Assembly: GCF_033807575.1 (NCBI RefSeq)
Contig: NC_084717.1
Location: forward strand, 4,651,692-4,715,691
Length of the DNA stretch: 64,000 nt
Reading direction: 5' to 3'
Source of the DNA: Cydia pomonella
Lineage: Eukaryota > Arthropoda > Insecta > Lepidoptera > Tortricidae
Shown here in pieces: positions 31,670 to 43,075 of the stretch. The notes under the pieces were generated by a model. The model ran no database searches. It saw nothing but the letters and a program-made list of their open reading frames with translations, and was not told the origin of the DNA. Position 1 is the first letter of the stretch; every line of letters starts with the position of its first letter. Made by a program: the position numbers and the translations under genes.

Positions 31670-32190
31670 ACCCATTGGGGTTACATTATGACTCATAATT
31701 TTAACTTAATAAGATAAGGTAAGTTAATATAAGATAGTTCTTTGCTGTACAGGGCGTTATAGGTAAACATGTACTTGTATGTTTCAAAGATAGTAGACAG
31801 AAAATGGACAACCAGATTACCTACTACGTGGCCCGGACCAATAGGCAAACGCCAAGAAAGAAGTATTTACGTGCGACGGTCAACATTGCAAAAATTGCTG
31901 CCGTAACTTGGACGGCACAAAACAGATCGAGCTGCTAGAGATGCGAGCTTTTACCCGAGAATGTGTTTTTGCTGCATATAAATATTTATGTACTTAGCGT
32001 TATTTAAGAAAATTATATCTCATTTAATCATATTTTTTTTAATAAGATAATATGAATAAACAATCCCTATAAGTAGAAATAAGTCAATCCATAGTTCTTG
32101 TGTGATCAGCAACGTTAAGTGGACAAAAAACAAATCAGACTAAGAATCCGACAAATAACTTAAAATGTGTACACTTTGATTATTTTTTTT
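31670..32190. other. No recognisable feature
   Basis: AT-rich with no match. Confidence 0.45.
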
Positions 32191-32464
32191 GGGGTTCCGT
32201 ACCCAAAGGGACCCAACTACTAAGACTCCACTGTCCGTCTGTGTGTCTGTCTGTCACTAGGCTGTATCTCATGAACCGTGATAGCCAGACACTTGAAAAT
32301 TTCAGAGATTATGCGTTTTTGTTGCTGGTACAACAAAAAATACTAAAAACAGAATAACATAAATATTTAAGTGGGGCTCCCATACAATAAACGTGATTTA
32401 TTGCCGTTTTTTGCATAATGGTACGGAACCCTTCGTGCGCGAGTCTTGTCTTGGCCAGTTTTTT
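32191..32464 (+). repeat. Dispersed repeat (family G), short copy
   Basis: Starts GGGGTTCCGTACCCAAAGGG with a CTGTCTGTCTGTCACTAGGC block. Ends GTACGGAACCCTTCGTGCGC, GAGTCTTGTCTTGGCCAGTT. This start/end pair is a hallmark of an abundant lepidopteran repeat. Overlapping short frames on both strands are shadows. Copies at 35375 and 42742. Confidence 0.65.
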
Positions 32465-34297
32465 GTGGATTCGGTGCGAACAAGATGCGAATACGATTTT
32501 TTTTTTCACTATTGTCAACGTCCCATGGTTTTGGGTCACAAATACAGATACATTTTCTACAACCAAAAGAACTTTGGTACAAAAGTTATCATGGTCTTAT
32601 GTTAGCATTAAACTTTTCAGAACTAGCGATAAATCAAAACTAAGTTGAAGTAACACAGAAAGTAGCCATCTTCAATATCCGTATAAGTTAAAGGATTGTG
32701 CTAGAGATTTTATATGTGAAAGTTCAGGAAATAACTATAATTGTAGATCTTTATACCCAAAGAATTTAGTTTAATGTTTCTGTAACCGACCTATGTAACA
32801 ATGCTTTTCTTTTGCAGCCCAAACGGCATGTCGGATTTGGCGACTTGTGTCATACAAGTGATAAAAATATAATCCCCCCATCTTAATACTATTTATCAAA
32901 TATATTTAAAAAAAACATTTGGTATTTTTGCGCTCATTATTATACTATGTCAGGCAACACTAAAATAAAAATTAGAGGTATTTCCCGCAGATTTATAACT
33001 AGCTCTAAGCCACGGCTGTAGGACATAACATATAATTCCCGGTTGAATCTTTATGAAGTTTTTTTTCGTATAAAATATTAAATTCAGTAATGCACAATGG
33101 AAGAAATTTTACGTAAAAACAATTACATTAACACTAGAACAGTCGCACCCTAGTTTGAAACACATTTAGTCGCTTTGGGGTTCACTGGACCCAGTAATTT
33201 AAGTACCTAACCATAAAATGAAAACTATACATAAAGTCAATGGTTATACACATTATATTCCAAATTAGATTATAAAGCATTCATAAAATAATCATCAACA
33301 GTTTTAATTAGCGAAAATTCGCAATATATTTCGTTATCTAAATCTATAAATTACATTTTTAACTTCTTTTGCGCTTTCAAATGTAATGCAAATAACTTTG
33401 AGAGTTCTTTATTTTCCTTTTTATAAACTAAATTTTCTTAAACTACTAGAACTGTTCATCAATATTGGCTAAAAACGATCTCAATGTATATTAAAAAAAA
33501 ACCGTAAATGCACTCCGAATTTCTCCTATTGGAGAATTCCTCCATCATCTTTATTTTCACTTCCAGAAGAGTTTTAATCTCTCACTCTATTAGTTCAATT
33601 AATGTAATATGCTATCTTTTTTTTAGCAAAACCCTACGAGCAGTTTACTTTTATGCTAAAAAATGAACATAACATAATCTCTGGCTGCAAACAAAACTCA
33701 AAAGCGATCCGCAATCACATTACACATAACTCATAACAATGTAACGAAACTCGGCCACTCTTAACAAAATTGTTCCGCCTGCGTTACCGCTCAGAACCGA
33801 AAAGTGGTAAGTCCCAACGAATAGCGTAACAAAATGACCTTTTGAGTTGAGAAAGCTCGTTGGAATTTGTTCGAGTTTTTCACGTCCAATAGGCAGCCGA
33901 ATAGTTGGAGCTAGTGTTGTTCTGTTACAATATTTTATGTAAAGATGTTATTTTAGTCGGTAATATCGTTATTCGCTAACTTTTGTTAACCATAATTTAC
34001 AAGTTAAAAATAAACCTATATATGAAATTCAATACTTTAAGTAACGCAGTAGAAATTGTCATTTTTTTTAAATAACGAAACTACTTATCGTTGAGAACTC
34101 TTGTTTTTGACGGAGTGACCGCAAAGCGCGAGCGACGCGTTTCTGTTTCAGCCTATGTAAAAAAAATGATGTGTTCTCCCCTACATATCGTATTTCACTA
34201 TAAATAGGTATCTGAACTTATTTGCTGTCGATTGGGGATTCGCAAGGTCTTTTACCAACACGTAGTATATTAGTTAAAGTAGTATTTAAAACTACGG
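32465..34297. other. Unannotated 1.8 kb
   Basis: AT-rich with long A/T runs; no coding pattern or shared repeat seen. Confidence 0.5.
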
Positions 34298-34378
34298 TGC
34301 ATTTTATCACCTATCACTGTCTGTCACTTTCGCACATATATACGTGTTAGAACGTGACAGGCGATAAAAATGCGACCC
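34298..34378. repeat. Imperfect hairpin element
   Basis: GTGCATTTTATCACC...GTCAC on the left pairs with GTGACAGGCGATAAAAATGC on the right. It is directly followed by a LINE fragment. Confidence 0.5.
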
Positions 34379-34410
34379 GCTGGTAATAAGTCGCTAGTCG
34401 CATGTATATA

Positions 34411-34724
34411 ACGGGGAGTGCTCCAAGGAATTCTTTTGATTAATCTCTACCGCTTTGTTCCGTCATCGCTCTTTGCGACATTTCTATCTTCGCCATGACT
34501 TAGATGGTTGGCAGTCCTCAACTGTGCATTTATTCAGAAACTTCCTGCTCACACAGCGAAACTGTGGAATGAACTGTCGCATTCAGTGTTTCCCAACGAT
34601 ACGATTTTCAAGAAAAGAGCGTATTCACATCTTAAAGGCCGGCGACGCACTTACAACCCCTCTGGTGTTGCTTGCTTACCATCAGGCGATTCGTCTGCTC
34701 TTTTGCCAACTATATCATAAAAAA
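34411..34724 (+). pseudogene. LINE (family L) ORF2 C-terminus and 3' end
   Basis: CR1/Jockey-type remnant. An early frame gives FRHRSLRHFYLRHDLDGWQS; after a frameshift near 34550 a second frame gives TAKLWNELSHSVFPNDTIF, then FKKRAYSHLKG. This is the classic (T)AxLWNxLPxxVFPxxYxxxxFKxRxxxHL ending of these polyproteins. The 3' UTR has CTTACCATCAGGCGATTCGT and ends TATATCATAAAAAA. 5'-truncated. Other copies at 30826 and 53925. Confidence 0.8.
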
Positions 34725-35374
34725 TGGATCATTATATTTTTTCATGACCATCAATCCATTGCCAAAAAAAGTATGATAGATATTGAATTCATGTATAAAA
34801 AATTTATTCCGATGATGTACCTGAATCTAATAATAGGACTTTGTTCACCAAAGTTCATATCGTTTTAATTTTGATTAATGTAAAAGATGGTAACGCAGTG
34901 GTAAATACCTTAATGTTTATACAAATCGGGATACAATCGAGGACTACTGAGTTACTGTGATTAAAATATGTACATTTGTTATTAAAATAACAAAGTTATC
35001 GGGATTGATAGCCTAATTAAACCTCTGTCTTCATCAGCAAAACAGAAAATGAAAGTAATGGCCAAGTATTCTAAAATACTCAATTTACTAAAAACGAATA
35101 ACTTATGTACAGCAAAAACTAGGATGGCCGAAAAACAAGTAACTCACCACGACCCCTCCCTAGTCGCAGCAAATGGACGAACGGAAAAGGAACAATGTTG
35201 GGTTACGTGAGCGATGGATGAATGGCCTTCACTTAGCCAACTGTTTTTTTGGTGGCGCGAAGTCAATTAGATCTTTTTTGATGGGGGGCTATTTGGGCTG
35301 CTTGGGTTCTGTTACGACAGAACTTTTTGCAAGCATTCAATTGTCTAATGTAATCATTTTCATGTTTCTTTTTA
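34725..35374. other. No recognisable feature
   Basis: AT-rich; nothing assignable. Confidence 0.45.
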
Positions 35375-35421
35375 GGGTTCCGTAGTCAACTAGGAACCCT
35401 TATAATTTCGCCATGTCCGTG

Positions 35422-35453
<32 letters not shown>

Positions 35454-36084
35454 CGAGGCTTTGCTCCGTGGTCGTTAGTGCTAGAAAGCTGAAATTCGGC
35501 GTGGATATATAAATCAATAAAGCCGACAAAGTCGTACAATATAATCTAAAAAAATAATTTTTTTGAGGGTACCTCCCCTACACGTAAAGTGGGGGTGAAT
35601 TTTTTTGTTCTTCAACCCTACTGTGTGGGGTATCGTTGGAAAGGTCTTTCAAAACTAATAGGGATCTTCAACAAACATTTTTTGATAAAGTGAATATATT
35701 TGGAGATAATCGCTCCGAAAGAAAAAAAATTGTGTCCCCCCCCCATCTATCTTTTGAACCATAGGTCCAAAAATTATGAAAAAAATCGTGGAAGTAGAGC
35801 TTAAGAAAGACATTAAATGAAAACTATAGCGGACATGATCAGTTTAGCTGTTTTTGAGTTATCGCAAAAAGTTCCCCCTTCATAGTAAAAAGACTATTAC
35901 TTTACCTAATTAGGTACTGATTATGCAAATTTGCCTATTTGTTTAACTCACGTAATCGTAACGTTTCATCCCTTGGTTAACAATTTACTATACTTTAAGC
36001 TCCAGTTTAGCTTATTGTGACGGAAGAGTAACTACGGAACCCTACACTGAGCGTGGCCCGACATGCTCTTGGCCGGTTTTTTTT
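35375..36084 (+). repeat. Dispersed repeat (family G), long 710-bp copy
   Basis: Begins GGGTTCCGTAGTCAACTAGG with a (CTGT)n run at 35420-35450. The interior includes TGGAAAGGTCTTTCAAAACT and AAGTTCCCCCTTCATAG. Ends TACGGAACCCTACACTGAGC, then CTCTTGGCCGGTTTTTTTT. No frame of length. The 5' GGGTTCCG and the CGGAACCC near the 3' end are complementary. Confidence 0.65.
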
Positions 36085-36351
36085 ATAAGGTGTAGTGATA
36101 TGAAATTAATGTGATTGTGAGTGATATAAAATTATCAACATAAAAACAGTATAATGTGACTAACATGCACGTAGAAATATTTTTTTACTTACAAACATTA
36201 AAAAATCATTTAAATATGTGAGAAATGAAATAGATACTTTGTTCTATGTATTGGTAAAACTAGGTTGCTTACTTTGCATAGGGATATGTAGTTAACTGCG
36301 TACATGCTACAGGATTTCTAGAGCCACTCCAACATAAGCCAATCTGCAACG
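36085..36351. other. No recognisable feature
   Basis: Nothing assignable. Confidence 0.4.
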
Positions 36352-36400
36352 ACGTCAAGCCACGTCAGGCGACGTCGTGTGACGTAAAATGGCGTGACGT
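36352..36400. promoter_or_regulatory. Phased ACGT array (regulatory candidate)
   Basis: ACGT occurs at 36352, 36362, 36372, 36382 and 36397, i.e. at 10, 10, 10 and 15 bp spacing. Contexts include GACGTC twice and TGACGT twice, as in CREB/ATF-type sites. The 10-bp phasing would put sites on one face of the helix, but a decayed 10-bp tandem repeat would look the same. No adjacent gene is visible. Confidence 0.35.
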
Positions 36401-36662
36401 TAACTGCAGATCCAGTTAAATGCGGACATTGTTCCACGCATAACAACCATTGGAAACCAGTTTGAATTTGGAATATGTATGTTACGCGTGAATGGTACGC
36501 AATTGAATGAGTTGTCCTATGACTGGTATCTGTGGATGAGTGGTGGTGGCAGCGCTGCCTAGTGAAGTCGCAGGACAGCAATGCAGCTCTATAGCTATGG
36601 GCGGTTACATTTATCTATTAGCTATTTAATTACTATACTATAATTTACTTAACTTAATTACA
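36401..36662. other. No recognisable feature
   Basis: Mixed composition with no shared repeat; an 87-codon minus frame at 36318-36581 is not recognisable. Confidence 0.4.
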
Positions 36663-36983
36663 CAGTACCTGGGCGACCGAGCGTTGCTCGGTTATAACTT
36701 TATTGTAATATGGTGGTGTATAGTTGATAATCTTAACTATATTTTTTTACTAAATTAAACTTGTCCTATACAATAAAAATTAAAAAATATATATATATAA
36801 ACTTGAACATATATATAAAAAAAAAGTTTGTCACCGGGCGACGGGCGAGAAAAATGCATGAAAACTCGAAAACACGCGTTTTCCCAAACATAAGACTAAT
36901 CTAGATCGATTGTATACCCCCAAAAACACCCCCATATACCAAATTTCAGGGAAATCGTTAGAGCTGTTTTCGAGATCACAGAA

Positions 36984-37012
<29 letters not shown>
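36663..37012 (+). repeat. Dispersed repeat ending in a (TA)n microsatellite
   Basis: The hairpin CCGAGCGTTGCTCGG lies at 36676-36690. A conserved-looking block follows (CACGCGTTTTCCCAAACATA, ATATACCAAATTTCAGGGAA, ATCGTTAGAGCTGTTTTCGA). It ends in an uninterrupted (TA) run at about 36983-37008. I associate the CAAATTTCA...AATCGTTxGAGC phrase with lepidopteran RTE-like or Helitron-like repeats. Confidence 0.5.
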
Positions 37013-37014
<2 letters not shown>

Positions 37015-38702
37015 CACAAGAATTGCTCGTTTAAAGGTATAATATAAAATTATAAATGAACAGTACTCAATTACAACAATGAATGAAACAGGTAGCTAGA
37101 AAGTACAAGTATTCATTCATTTTTTTTTCTTATAATTTTACAATATTGTACCATTTAAATTTAATGACGTTACTTTTTTATGCCTATGTCAACTCACCGA
37201 ACTAAGTTGAATGAATGCTCCTTAAGCTGTCAAACGCCCAAATAGTGATCCGATTGTGATATCTAGATTTTAGGACTGCAAGTGATCTAATCGTCTCATC
37301 TGGGTCAGTTAGCGACTGATCTCATGAACCTGTCTCGGATCGGAAACAATAAATCCTTATCTCGAAGAATATTGAAAGGGTACGTAATATCCACAGGATA
37401 TTGGAAAAGATAAACTAGGTTTTGTATGCTTGGGCGGGTCATTCTCCAAATTTGTGCCTGCGTCTAAACTCCGTCAAACCATACTTAATGTATGAAAAGT
37501 TTTGCGGAGTTGAGTCTGACCGCAGTCATATAATTTTAGAATGACTCCAGCGGGTATGTAAATATACACAAAGACAATATTTTTTTTACTGAATATTTGA
37601 AGATCATCAAAATGTTCAAATGGGCGGGAGGAGTGACTCGAATGGATAAAGTCAGAAATTAATTGCGAACTCATTTTGAACAATTAAAACGGTGTTTTTA
37701 TTGTATTCCGTTAACTTTCGGGTATAGCTAAGTACATTTAAAGAAACTAAATGGTAACAAAGAGTCAAACCAAGCTAATTTGGCAGCGTTGTTAGCACAG
37801 TCTGTGAAAGTTGCCAATGTTTGCCTGAGTAAGTTCGGTCTGAATCTAGTTAACTTTTTTTTTTTAAGTATTTTAGTTATCTTGAAAATTAATGATGTAC
37901 TCGTACCTATATCTAAACTCGTATTCCATATTCAAGAAACGTAATTTTTTCCGCATCTCAAAAAATATAGACCTTTCTACCACATGTGTAACCTGACGAA
38001 ATAGGAAGGTAAGATAATATATTCTAAAAAAAATATAGTATTACCTAGATGTTACATTCATTACGTAAAAGCGTAAAAATAAGTCAAATATCGCTTCGAA
38101 ACGAGGTATTTTTTGCAAACATAAAATCTACTCAGAATCCAATTTCGAGATAAAACTTGATTTTAACTTAACTAGCAAAGATAAATAAAACTGCGAAATG
38201 CCGGTTAAATTTAAATATCGAAGAGAAATGTTGGAAATGCCGGGAAATCGTGGTGGATTGCAGGTCAGTTGTGGTATCTCACTAATGAATCGGGTCGATT
38301 TGGAAACAATACAAACGACAGGCAGAAAGGCATTTACAACCAGATAACGTAGAAATGATAAACAACTTGACAACTCACGCACCAATTCGAAGAATGAGAT
38401 AAGAACGTTTTAATAGGGTCCATATTTAGTTGTGGTTGCCTTCTAATAACCTTATACTTCAACCAGTATACATTGATCCGTGATTTTACGTAGTTGTTGT
38501 AGATGTCGGGTTTCCCTTATATTGGTTAGAAGATAATACAGGGCCGGCTAACAATGTGGTGACGAGTTATTCAGTACGTTATTAATCTGAACGTCTAATG
38601 AAAAGATGAGGGACAATATGAAACGTATAGTTTCTGAGCTACAAAGGGATTAATATGACTCGTGTCACGAATTAGTAGTTTCGATATTAGGTGGAGTATA
38701 CC
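37013..38702. other. Unannotated 1.7 kb
   Basis: AT-rich. 37762-37850 has a weak inverted pair (TCAAACCAAGCTAATTTGGC; AAGTTCGGTCTGA) that could be a decayed MITE. Frames at 37474-37683 and 38128-38385 have no recognisable pattern. Confidence 0.4.
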
Positions 38703-39433
38703 TAAAGCCCGCTGCACATTCTCGACAAAACTACACGAGACCGGTTTTGGCGAAACCGAGAATGTCCCACTACATTCTCGTCTGTCGCAATTGTAGTCGG
38801 ACTTTCATCCAAGATGGACTTCTCTGAAACTTCTGTCGCTGCAGTATTACGCGCTGTATTACTTACTGATTTATGAAAAAAAGTCATCAAAAGTCGGTGG
38901 AATAGGCGAAGGTATTAGATGACTGCGATACATGGCAACAAAATAAGCTAAAACAATTTTTCTACGTTTATTCGTTATTTCTTTTATCCCAATACAACAA
39001 GAGTGTGGAGGGATAGTTCCGCGCAAACATGAAACTTCACGAGAGCACTTTGATGTTTGGCCATTTAACCGACACGAAACGGAGGCAACGCGAACATAAG
39101 CGAGAAAATATGAACATTGGCGAATAGTCACTCCACATTCCCGTTGTTGCCGACGACTACCGAACGCCGCTCGGGGTGAGGGCGCGCGGGGCAGGGATGA
39201 CCCCACCAATCAGAGATCCGAATGCGAGTCGTACTGAACGGACGTTATTTTGCTCATTTATTTTTCTTTTCTCTAAAATTCCTAGTTATGTACTCTGTTT
39301 TGTTCTATATTTCCAAATAAAAGTATAGTGCATTATTTGACCATTTTTATTGGAGAAAACCACTACAAACTATAACACCCGTATTCGGCAAGTCTCGTAT
39401 CGTAGTTTTGTCGAGAACGTGGAGCGTGCTTAA
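38703..39433 (+). mobile_element. PIF/Harbinger-like DNA element, non-autonomous, with TAA duplication
   Basis: The 725-bp element at 38706-39430 has terminal inverted repeats of 29 bp with 3 mismatches: AGCCCGCTGCACATTCTCGA against AGCACGCTCCACGTTCTCGA, both followed by CAAAACTAC. A 3-bp TAA flanks both sides (38703-38705 and 39431-39433), the target preference of PIF/Harbinger. The interior keeps a short N-terminal coding remnant at 38814 but no catalytic domain, so it must rely on a transposase made elsewhere. Confidence 0.8.
38814..38940 (+). pseudogene. Harbinger transposase N-terminal remnant
   Basis: From ATG 38814 the frame reads MDFSETSVAAVLRAVLLTDL and stops at 38874. In another frame just downstream (38892-38918) SRWNRRRY is followed by TAG. 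Harbinger transposases often begin with a short acidic or Leu/Ala-rich N-terminus followed by an (R)RxWxRxW-type motif, which fits both pieces, so the order and spacing suggest a decayed start of such a gene. The family match is from memory and rests on about 30 residues; the DDE domain is absent. Confidence 0.45.
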
Positions 39434-39756
39434 ATACAAACTTACTAAGTTATATTCGGATCCGAATCCAAATACTTCAAATTATCTGGAAATTCTGAAA
39501 ATAAACTCTAATTTTATTGAGTTAAGGGTGATTTGTGGATTTTTACTAAGTTATCCTAAAGATTAGAACATAAATAATGTTGCAAGCATAACAATAATAT
39601 TGTTAAATAAGTAATTTATCATCCCACATTGTCAGTCGCTCGCGTGATAAAATTGACAGCTATCAGTAGTTAATGGTTTCCACCGTAGCGAAGCTTGTGA
39701 CATTTGGCTGTTAAGGAAAAATAAGTTAGATTCTCTAAAAAATATAATAAGGAATA
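39434..39756. other. No recognisable feature
   Basis: AT-rich; nothing assignable. Confidence 0.45.
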
Positions 39757-39794
39757 ACTAGCTTTTTCCCGCGACTTCATCTCCGTGGAATGAT
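39757..39794 (+). repeat. Family E 5' signature fragment
   Basis: ACTAGCTTTTTCCCGCGACT then TCATCTCCGTGGAAT; cut off after 38 bases by a family Z fragment. Confidence 0.45.
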
Positions 39795-39880
39795 GATTTT
39801 TTTATACTACATCCGTGGTAAACAATCATGCGGCCCGCCTGATGGTAAGCAGTCTCCTTAGCCTATTGTACGCCTGTACT
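39795..39880 (-). mobile_element. Family Z 3'-end fragment, copy 3
   Basis: The minus strand reads AGGCGTACAATAGGCTAAGG, CTTACCATCAGGCGGGCCGC and ends GATGTAGTATAAAAAAA. Only the terminal 86 bp remain. Confidence 0.65.
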
Positions 39881-39899
39881 CTTCTTTCATCCGTAACTT

Positions 39900-41135
39900 T
39901 CGTCGCCCAGCATTCTGATCCATACTTTATCGTCCTTTAGATTTCCCCCTTAAGTTTAACAGGTATTCGTGGATCGCAAGTTGTTCCAGAGACCTGTTGC
40001 CATTTCATCCATCCCGCATTTTTTCACGTCACGGTTGATATCGCCGTCACTTTGGATCAATGACCCAAGGTACCGGAAATCGGAGCAGACTGGTAGGGAA
40101 CACCATCTAAGGCAATATGGGAAAAACTGGATAGACCACCGAAATCGCAGAACATATGCTCCGTTTTGGTTCTGTTTATTTTCAGTCCCACACTTTCCAG
40201 CTTTTCTTGCCATTTTCCCAGCCTGCTCTGAACTTCAAGTGCAAGTTGTTTTGCGCAAGTCTGTATTTTTCCCACAATTGATGAAGTGCAAATATGGCGT
40301 CCATATTTTCTCGGCTCGGCATTAGCCCAAATTGTTCTGTGTTACCTCACTTTCTACTCTCATTCGTCTCACTACCACTTTTTCCCATATCTTCATATTA
40401 TGTGGCATGAGCTTTATTCCCCGATAGTTGTTGCAATACTGTACATCACCCTTATTCTTCAAAATATTAGGCACCAGCGAACTGTTTCACCATTCATCAG
40501 GGATCGCCTCTTCTTGCAACAATTTATTAAAGTATAAAGTCAGCCACTTCCATCCATCCGCTCTCAGAAACATCCATACTGCCACAGGTATACCATCTGG
40601 CCCAACCGCTTTCCCATTCTTCATACCTTCAACTGTCATCGTTACTTCTTCTACAGTGATCTCTTTCACCATACCAATGTTACTTCTATCATTTTTAGCA
40701 CTCCACTCCAATCATTCTCTTCGTTCATAAGGTTATTGAAGTAGTTCTTCCAACATTCTTGTATGCTCTTCTCATCCGTCAAAATCTTTCCTGCTTTGTC
40801 TCTCACACATTTCATATGATTTACATATCTTGCATTCTTCTCTTGTTCTTTTGCTATTCTGTAAAAGTAGTTTTGGCCTTGTGGGCTCTCCAGGAAATCG
40901 TACAATTTATCTTGTATCTTGGCCTTTGCAATTGCAACTGCTTTCTTAGCCTTCTTCTTACTTGTTAGATAAGCTGACCTCTTGATTTTTTCTCTCTGTC
41001 GCTTCGTTCGTTTATGTAGCTTCAGATACCATAGTTCAAGAAATACAGCGAATTCAAGTGTTTCATACAAACCTTGCTTTTGCTCTATTCCGTTTGTTTC
41101 ATAAGCTAGAACTTGAGCTAGAGCTAAAGCCATAT
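39900..41135 (-). pseudogene. RTE-clade LINE ORF2, internally deleted and frameshifted
   Basis: Reading down from 41133: a linker (QGQNYFYRIAKEQEKNARYV; TDEKSIQECWKNYFNNLMNE), RT motif EGMKNGKAVGPDGIPVAVW (about 40640-40580), NNYRGIKLMPHNMKIWEKVV (about 40440-40380), then FGLMPSRENMDAIFALHQLW. At about 40270-40280 the protein jumps to LGKWQEKLESVGLKINRTKT and FRYLGSLIQSDGDINRDV, which lie after the catalytic palm. The region that should hold the (F/Y)xDD active site is missing. At least three frames are used. No endonuclease domain is present. The RTE clade is assigned from the KxxGPDGIP, NYRGI and FRYLGS motifs. Confidence 0.85.
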
Positions 41136-41499
41136 AAACGAATTACAGGCATAAATATATCCAATGGCAAAGTGCAAAGTTTCATTACAATCCAACACGT
41201 AGTTTTAAAATGAGAACCAAACTCTGTTAGTATGGGAAGGTGAAATTCGGCCGAGCTTGCTGCGGACTCTTAAGCTGCAGGTCTTTTAAGAGGCGGTTTA
41301 CGCGAAATTATAGTTTTTTATCTAAATTTAACGAATACGCGATCTATTTCTTGTTCTAGTTATACAGGCTCTTTGTAGTTTCTTTTTTCTTTCTTTCTGA
41401 TTTTTCCTCGTCGTTACATTTGATTGAGTCACCCTGTTTAAGAGTACTTTACGCGGACGATGTTACGGGTACAGGCTAACTATATTATAACTATATATA
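41136..41499. other. No recognisable feature
   Basis: Nothing assignable between the LINE and the inverted repeat arm. Confidence 0.4.
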
Positions 41500-41770
41500 C
41501 GCATGTCAATCACTATTATGTGACAGGACATTTATATTAATGAACTGTCAAAAACTCGATTTAGCCACAAACTTGTCACATCATGTATATTTAAATGCAA
41601 TTAGTCGAATGCTGCACATTTTAACAAAAGACACATAATGATATGGGTCATAATTTCATTATGAGTGTTAAGTGACATAATATCACCTATACTCTCGCGT
41701 CGCCCCTTTGACAGATTCTTCAAGTCTCTCTTGGTCAGGTTTGTTTAAAAAATATTTGAAGAAATATGTT
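41500..41770 (-). repeat. Repeat D, inverted copy
   Basis: Its reverse complement matches 44247-44452 and, for the other half, 44830-45040. Diagnostic blocks on the minus strand: CCTGACCAAGAGAGACTTGA, GAATCTGTCAAAGGGGCGAC, GACCCATATCATTATGTG, AGTTTTTGACAGTTCATTAA. This copy is continuous and so shows the original order of the two plus-strand pieces. Confidence 0.8.
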
Positions 41771-42650
41771 TTTATATACATATATAAGGTAAACTTCTTT
41801 AGATAAAGCGTAGATGTAACTTGCAAATCAGTTGTAGATTGAGGTAACGCAATTTGTGTTCCGACTCCACGTACTTGAATCTAGGCACTAATTTCATTCC
41901 TGCAGCCGCTTCATACCAAAACGTCATATGTCTGTATGGAATTTGAATAGAGATACTGCTTTACGTGATATATTTCCTTTGAGGTTTGCTGGTAGCCGAA
42001 AACAGATTAGATGTAGGATAACGTTTAACGTGTGTTTGCCTTAAACGGTAAAGTTGGACAACTAGTTTGGTAAATGTTTAACACTGTATAATTTACTTGA
42101 TTTTGTATGTAATCATTCTAATCTGGTACCTGTTTTTGTAGGGTTTATAGGTTAACAAATTGCTTACCATTTGACTTAGTTACGAAGAATTTATTAATGA
42201 AAAATTCTCGAAAATTATATTATATTACTTTATAGTGCTATTATTACTCACGTACAATTTAAAAGGGCTTAGTAAATTTATAAATTATTTTTCCGATGGC
42301 TGGAATTGCAAATGGTGAAAAAAATATTTATAATATGACATTGTGTTTTTCTCGATCATAAATAGTTTTTCATTGAAATAATATTTTCGAAAGAAATAAA
42401 TACAAGGTCAATAAAGAGGCAAGTGTTATTGTCAGACTTCTGTAGAATGATATATCTTTTTATTTCAATACAATATTGTTTCGTGTTCTATGAAATTTTA
42501 CTTCATTCAAAAGGTATTGATTCTTATGAAACGGTTTTATATAAATAGTAATTTTGATCTCACAATAAAATTTACCTGGAAATGCCAATACAATACATAT
42601 ATCGAAAAGTACGAACGAAATGCATACGCAAACGATATCAAAATAACATC
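41771..42650. other. Unannotated 0.9 kb, very AT-rich
   Basis: No frame or match. Confidence 0.5.
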
Positions 42651-42741
42651 ATTTGGATGTCACATGTAACTTTGAATTGGCCCCCTGCACTGCAAAGCAC
42701 CTCAAACACGAACGTATCATAATTATGGTGGCCACGTCCTA

Positions 42742-42860
42742 GGGTTCCGTACCAAAAAGGTACAAAAGGAGCCCTTATGGTGCGACTTTGTCCGTCCGTC
42801 CGTCTGTCTGTCTGTCACATCGCTAAATATCTCAAGAACCACTTAAGCTATCGATTTGAT
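42742..42860 (+). repeat. Family G 5' fragment
   Basis: GGGTTCCGTACCAAAAAGGT and a GTCCGTCCGTCCGTCTGTCT block, then TATCTCAAGAACCACTTAAG. The 3' end is absent. Confidence 0.6.
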
Positions 42861-42908
42861 ATGTACATAAGTTACCGATGTCAAATGTAAGTTTGAATTG
42901 GCCTCCTT

Positions 42909-43075
42909 TTTAATACTACGGCGGTAATAAACAAGGCTACGGCCCGCCTGATGGTAAGCAGTCTCCGTATTCTATGGACGTCTACAACTCCAGAGGTGTT
43001 AGATGCGCATTGCCGACCCTAACACTCCGCATCCTCGTTGAGCTCTGACAACCTTACTCACCACCTCGTGTACAA
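42909..43075 (-). mobile_element. Family Z 3' end, copy 4
   Basis: The minus strand starts GTGAGTAAGGTTGTCAGAGC, continues CTTACCATCAGGCGGGCCGT and ends GCCGTAGTATTAAAAA. Confidence 0.65.

Noticed and set aside
32309..32648. Several overlapping 63-85-codon frames on both strands
   Set aside because: They lie in and beside the family G repeat and show no conserved protein pattern.
36831..37019. 62-codon minus frame starting with an Ile-Tyr repeat
   Set aside because: Its N-terminus is the translated (TA)n microsatellite.
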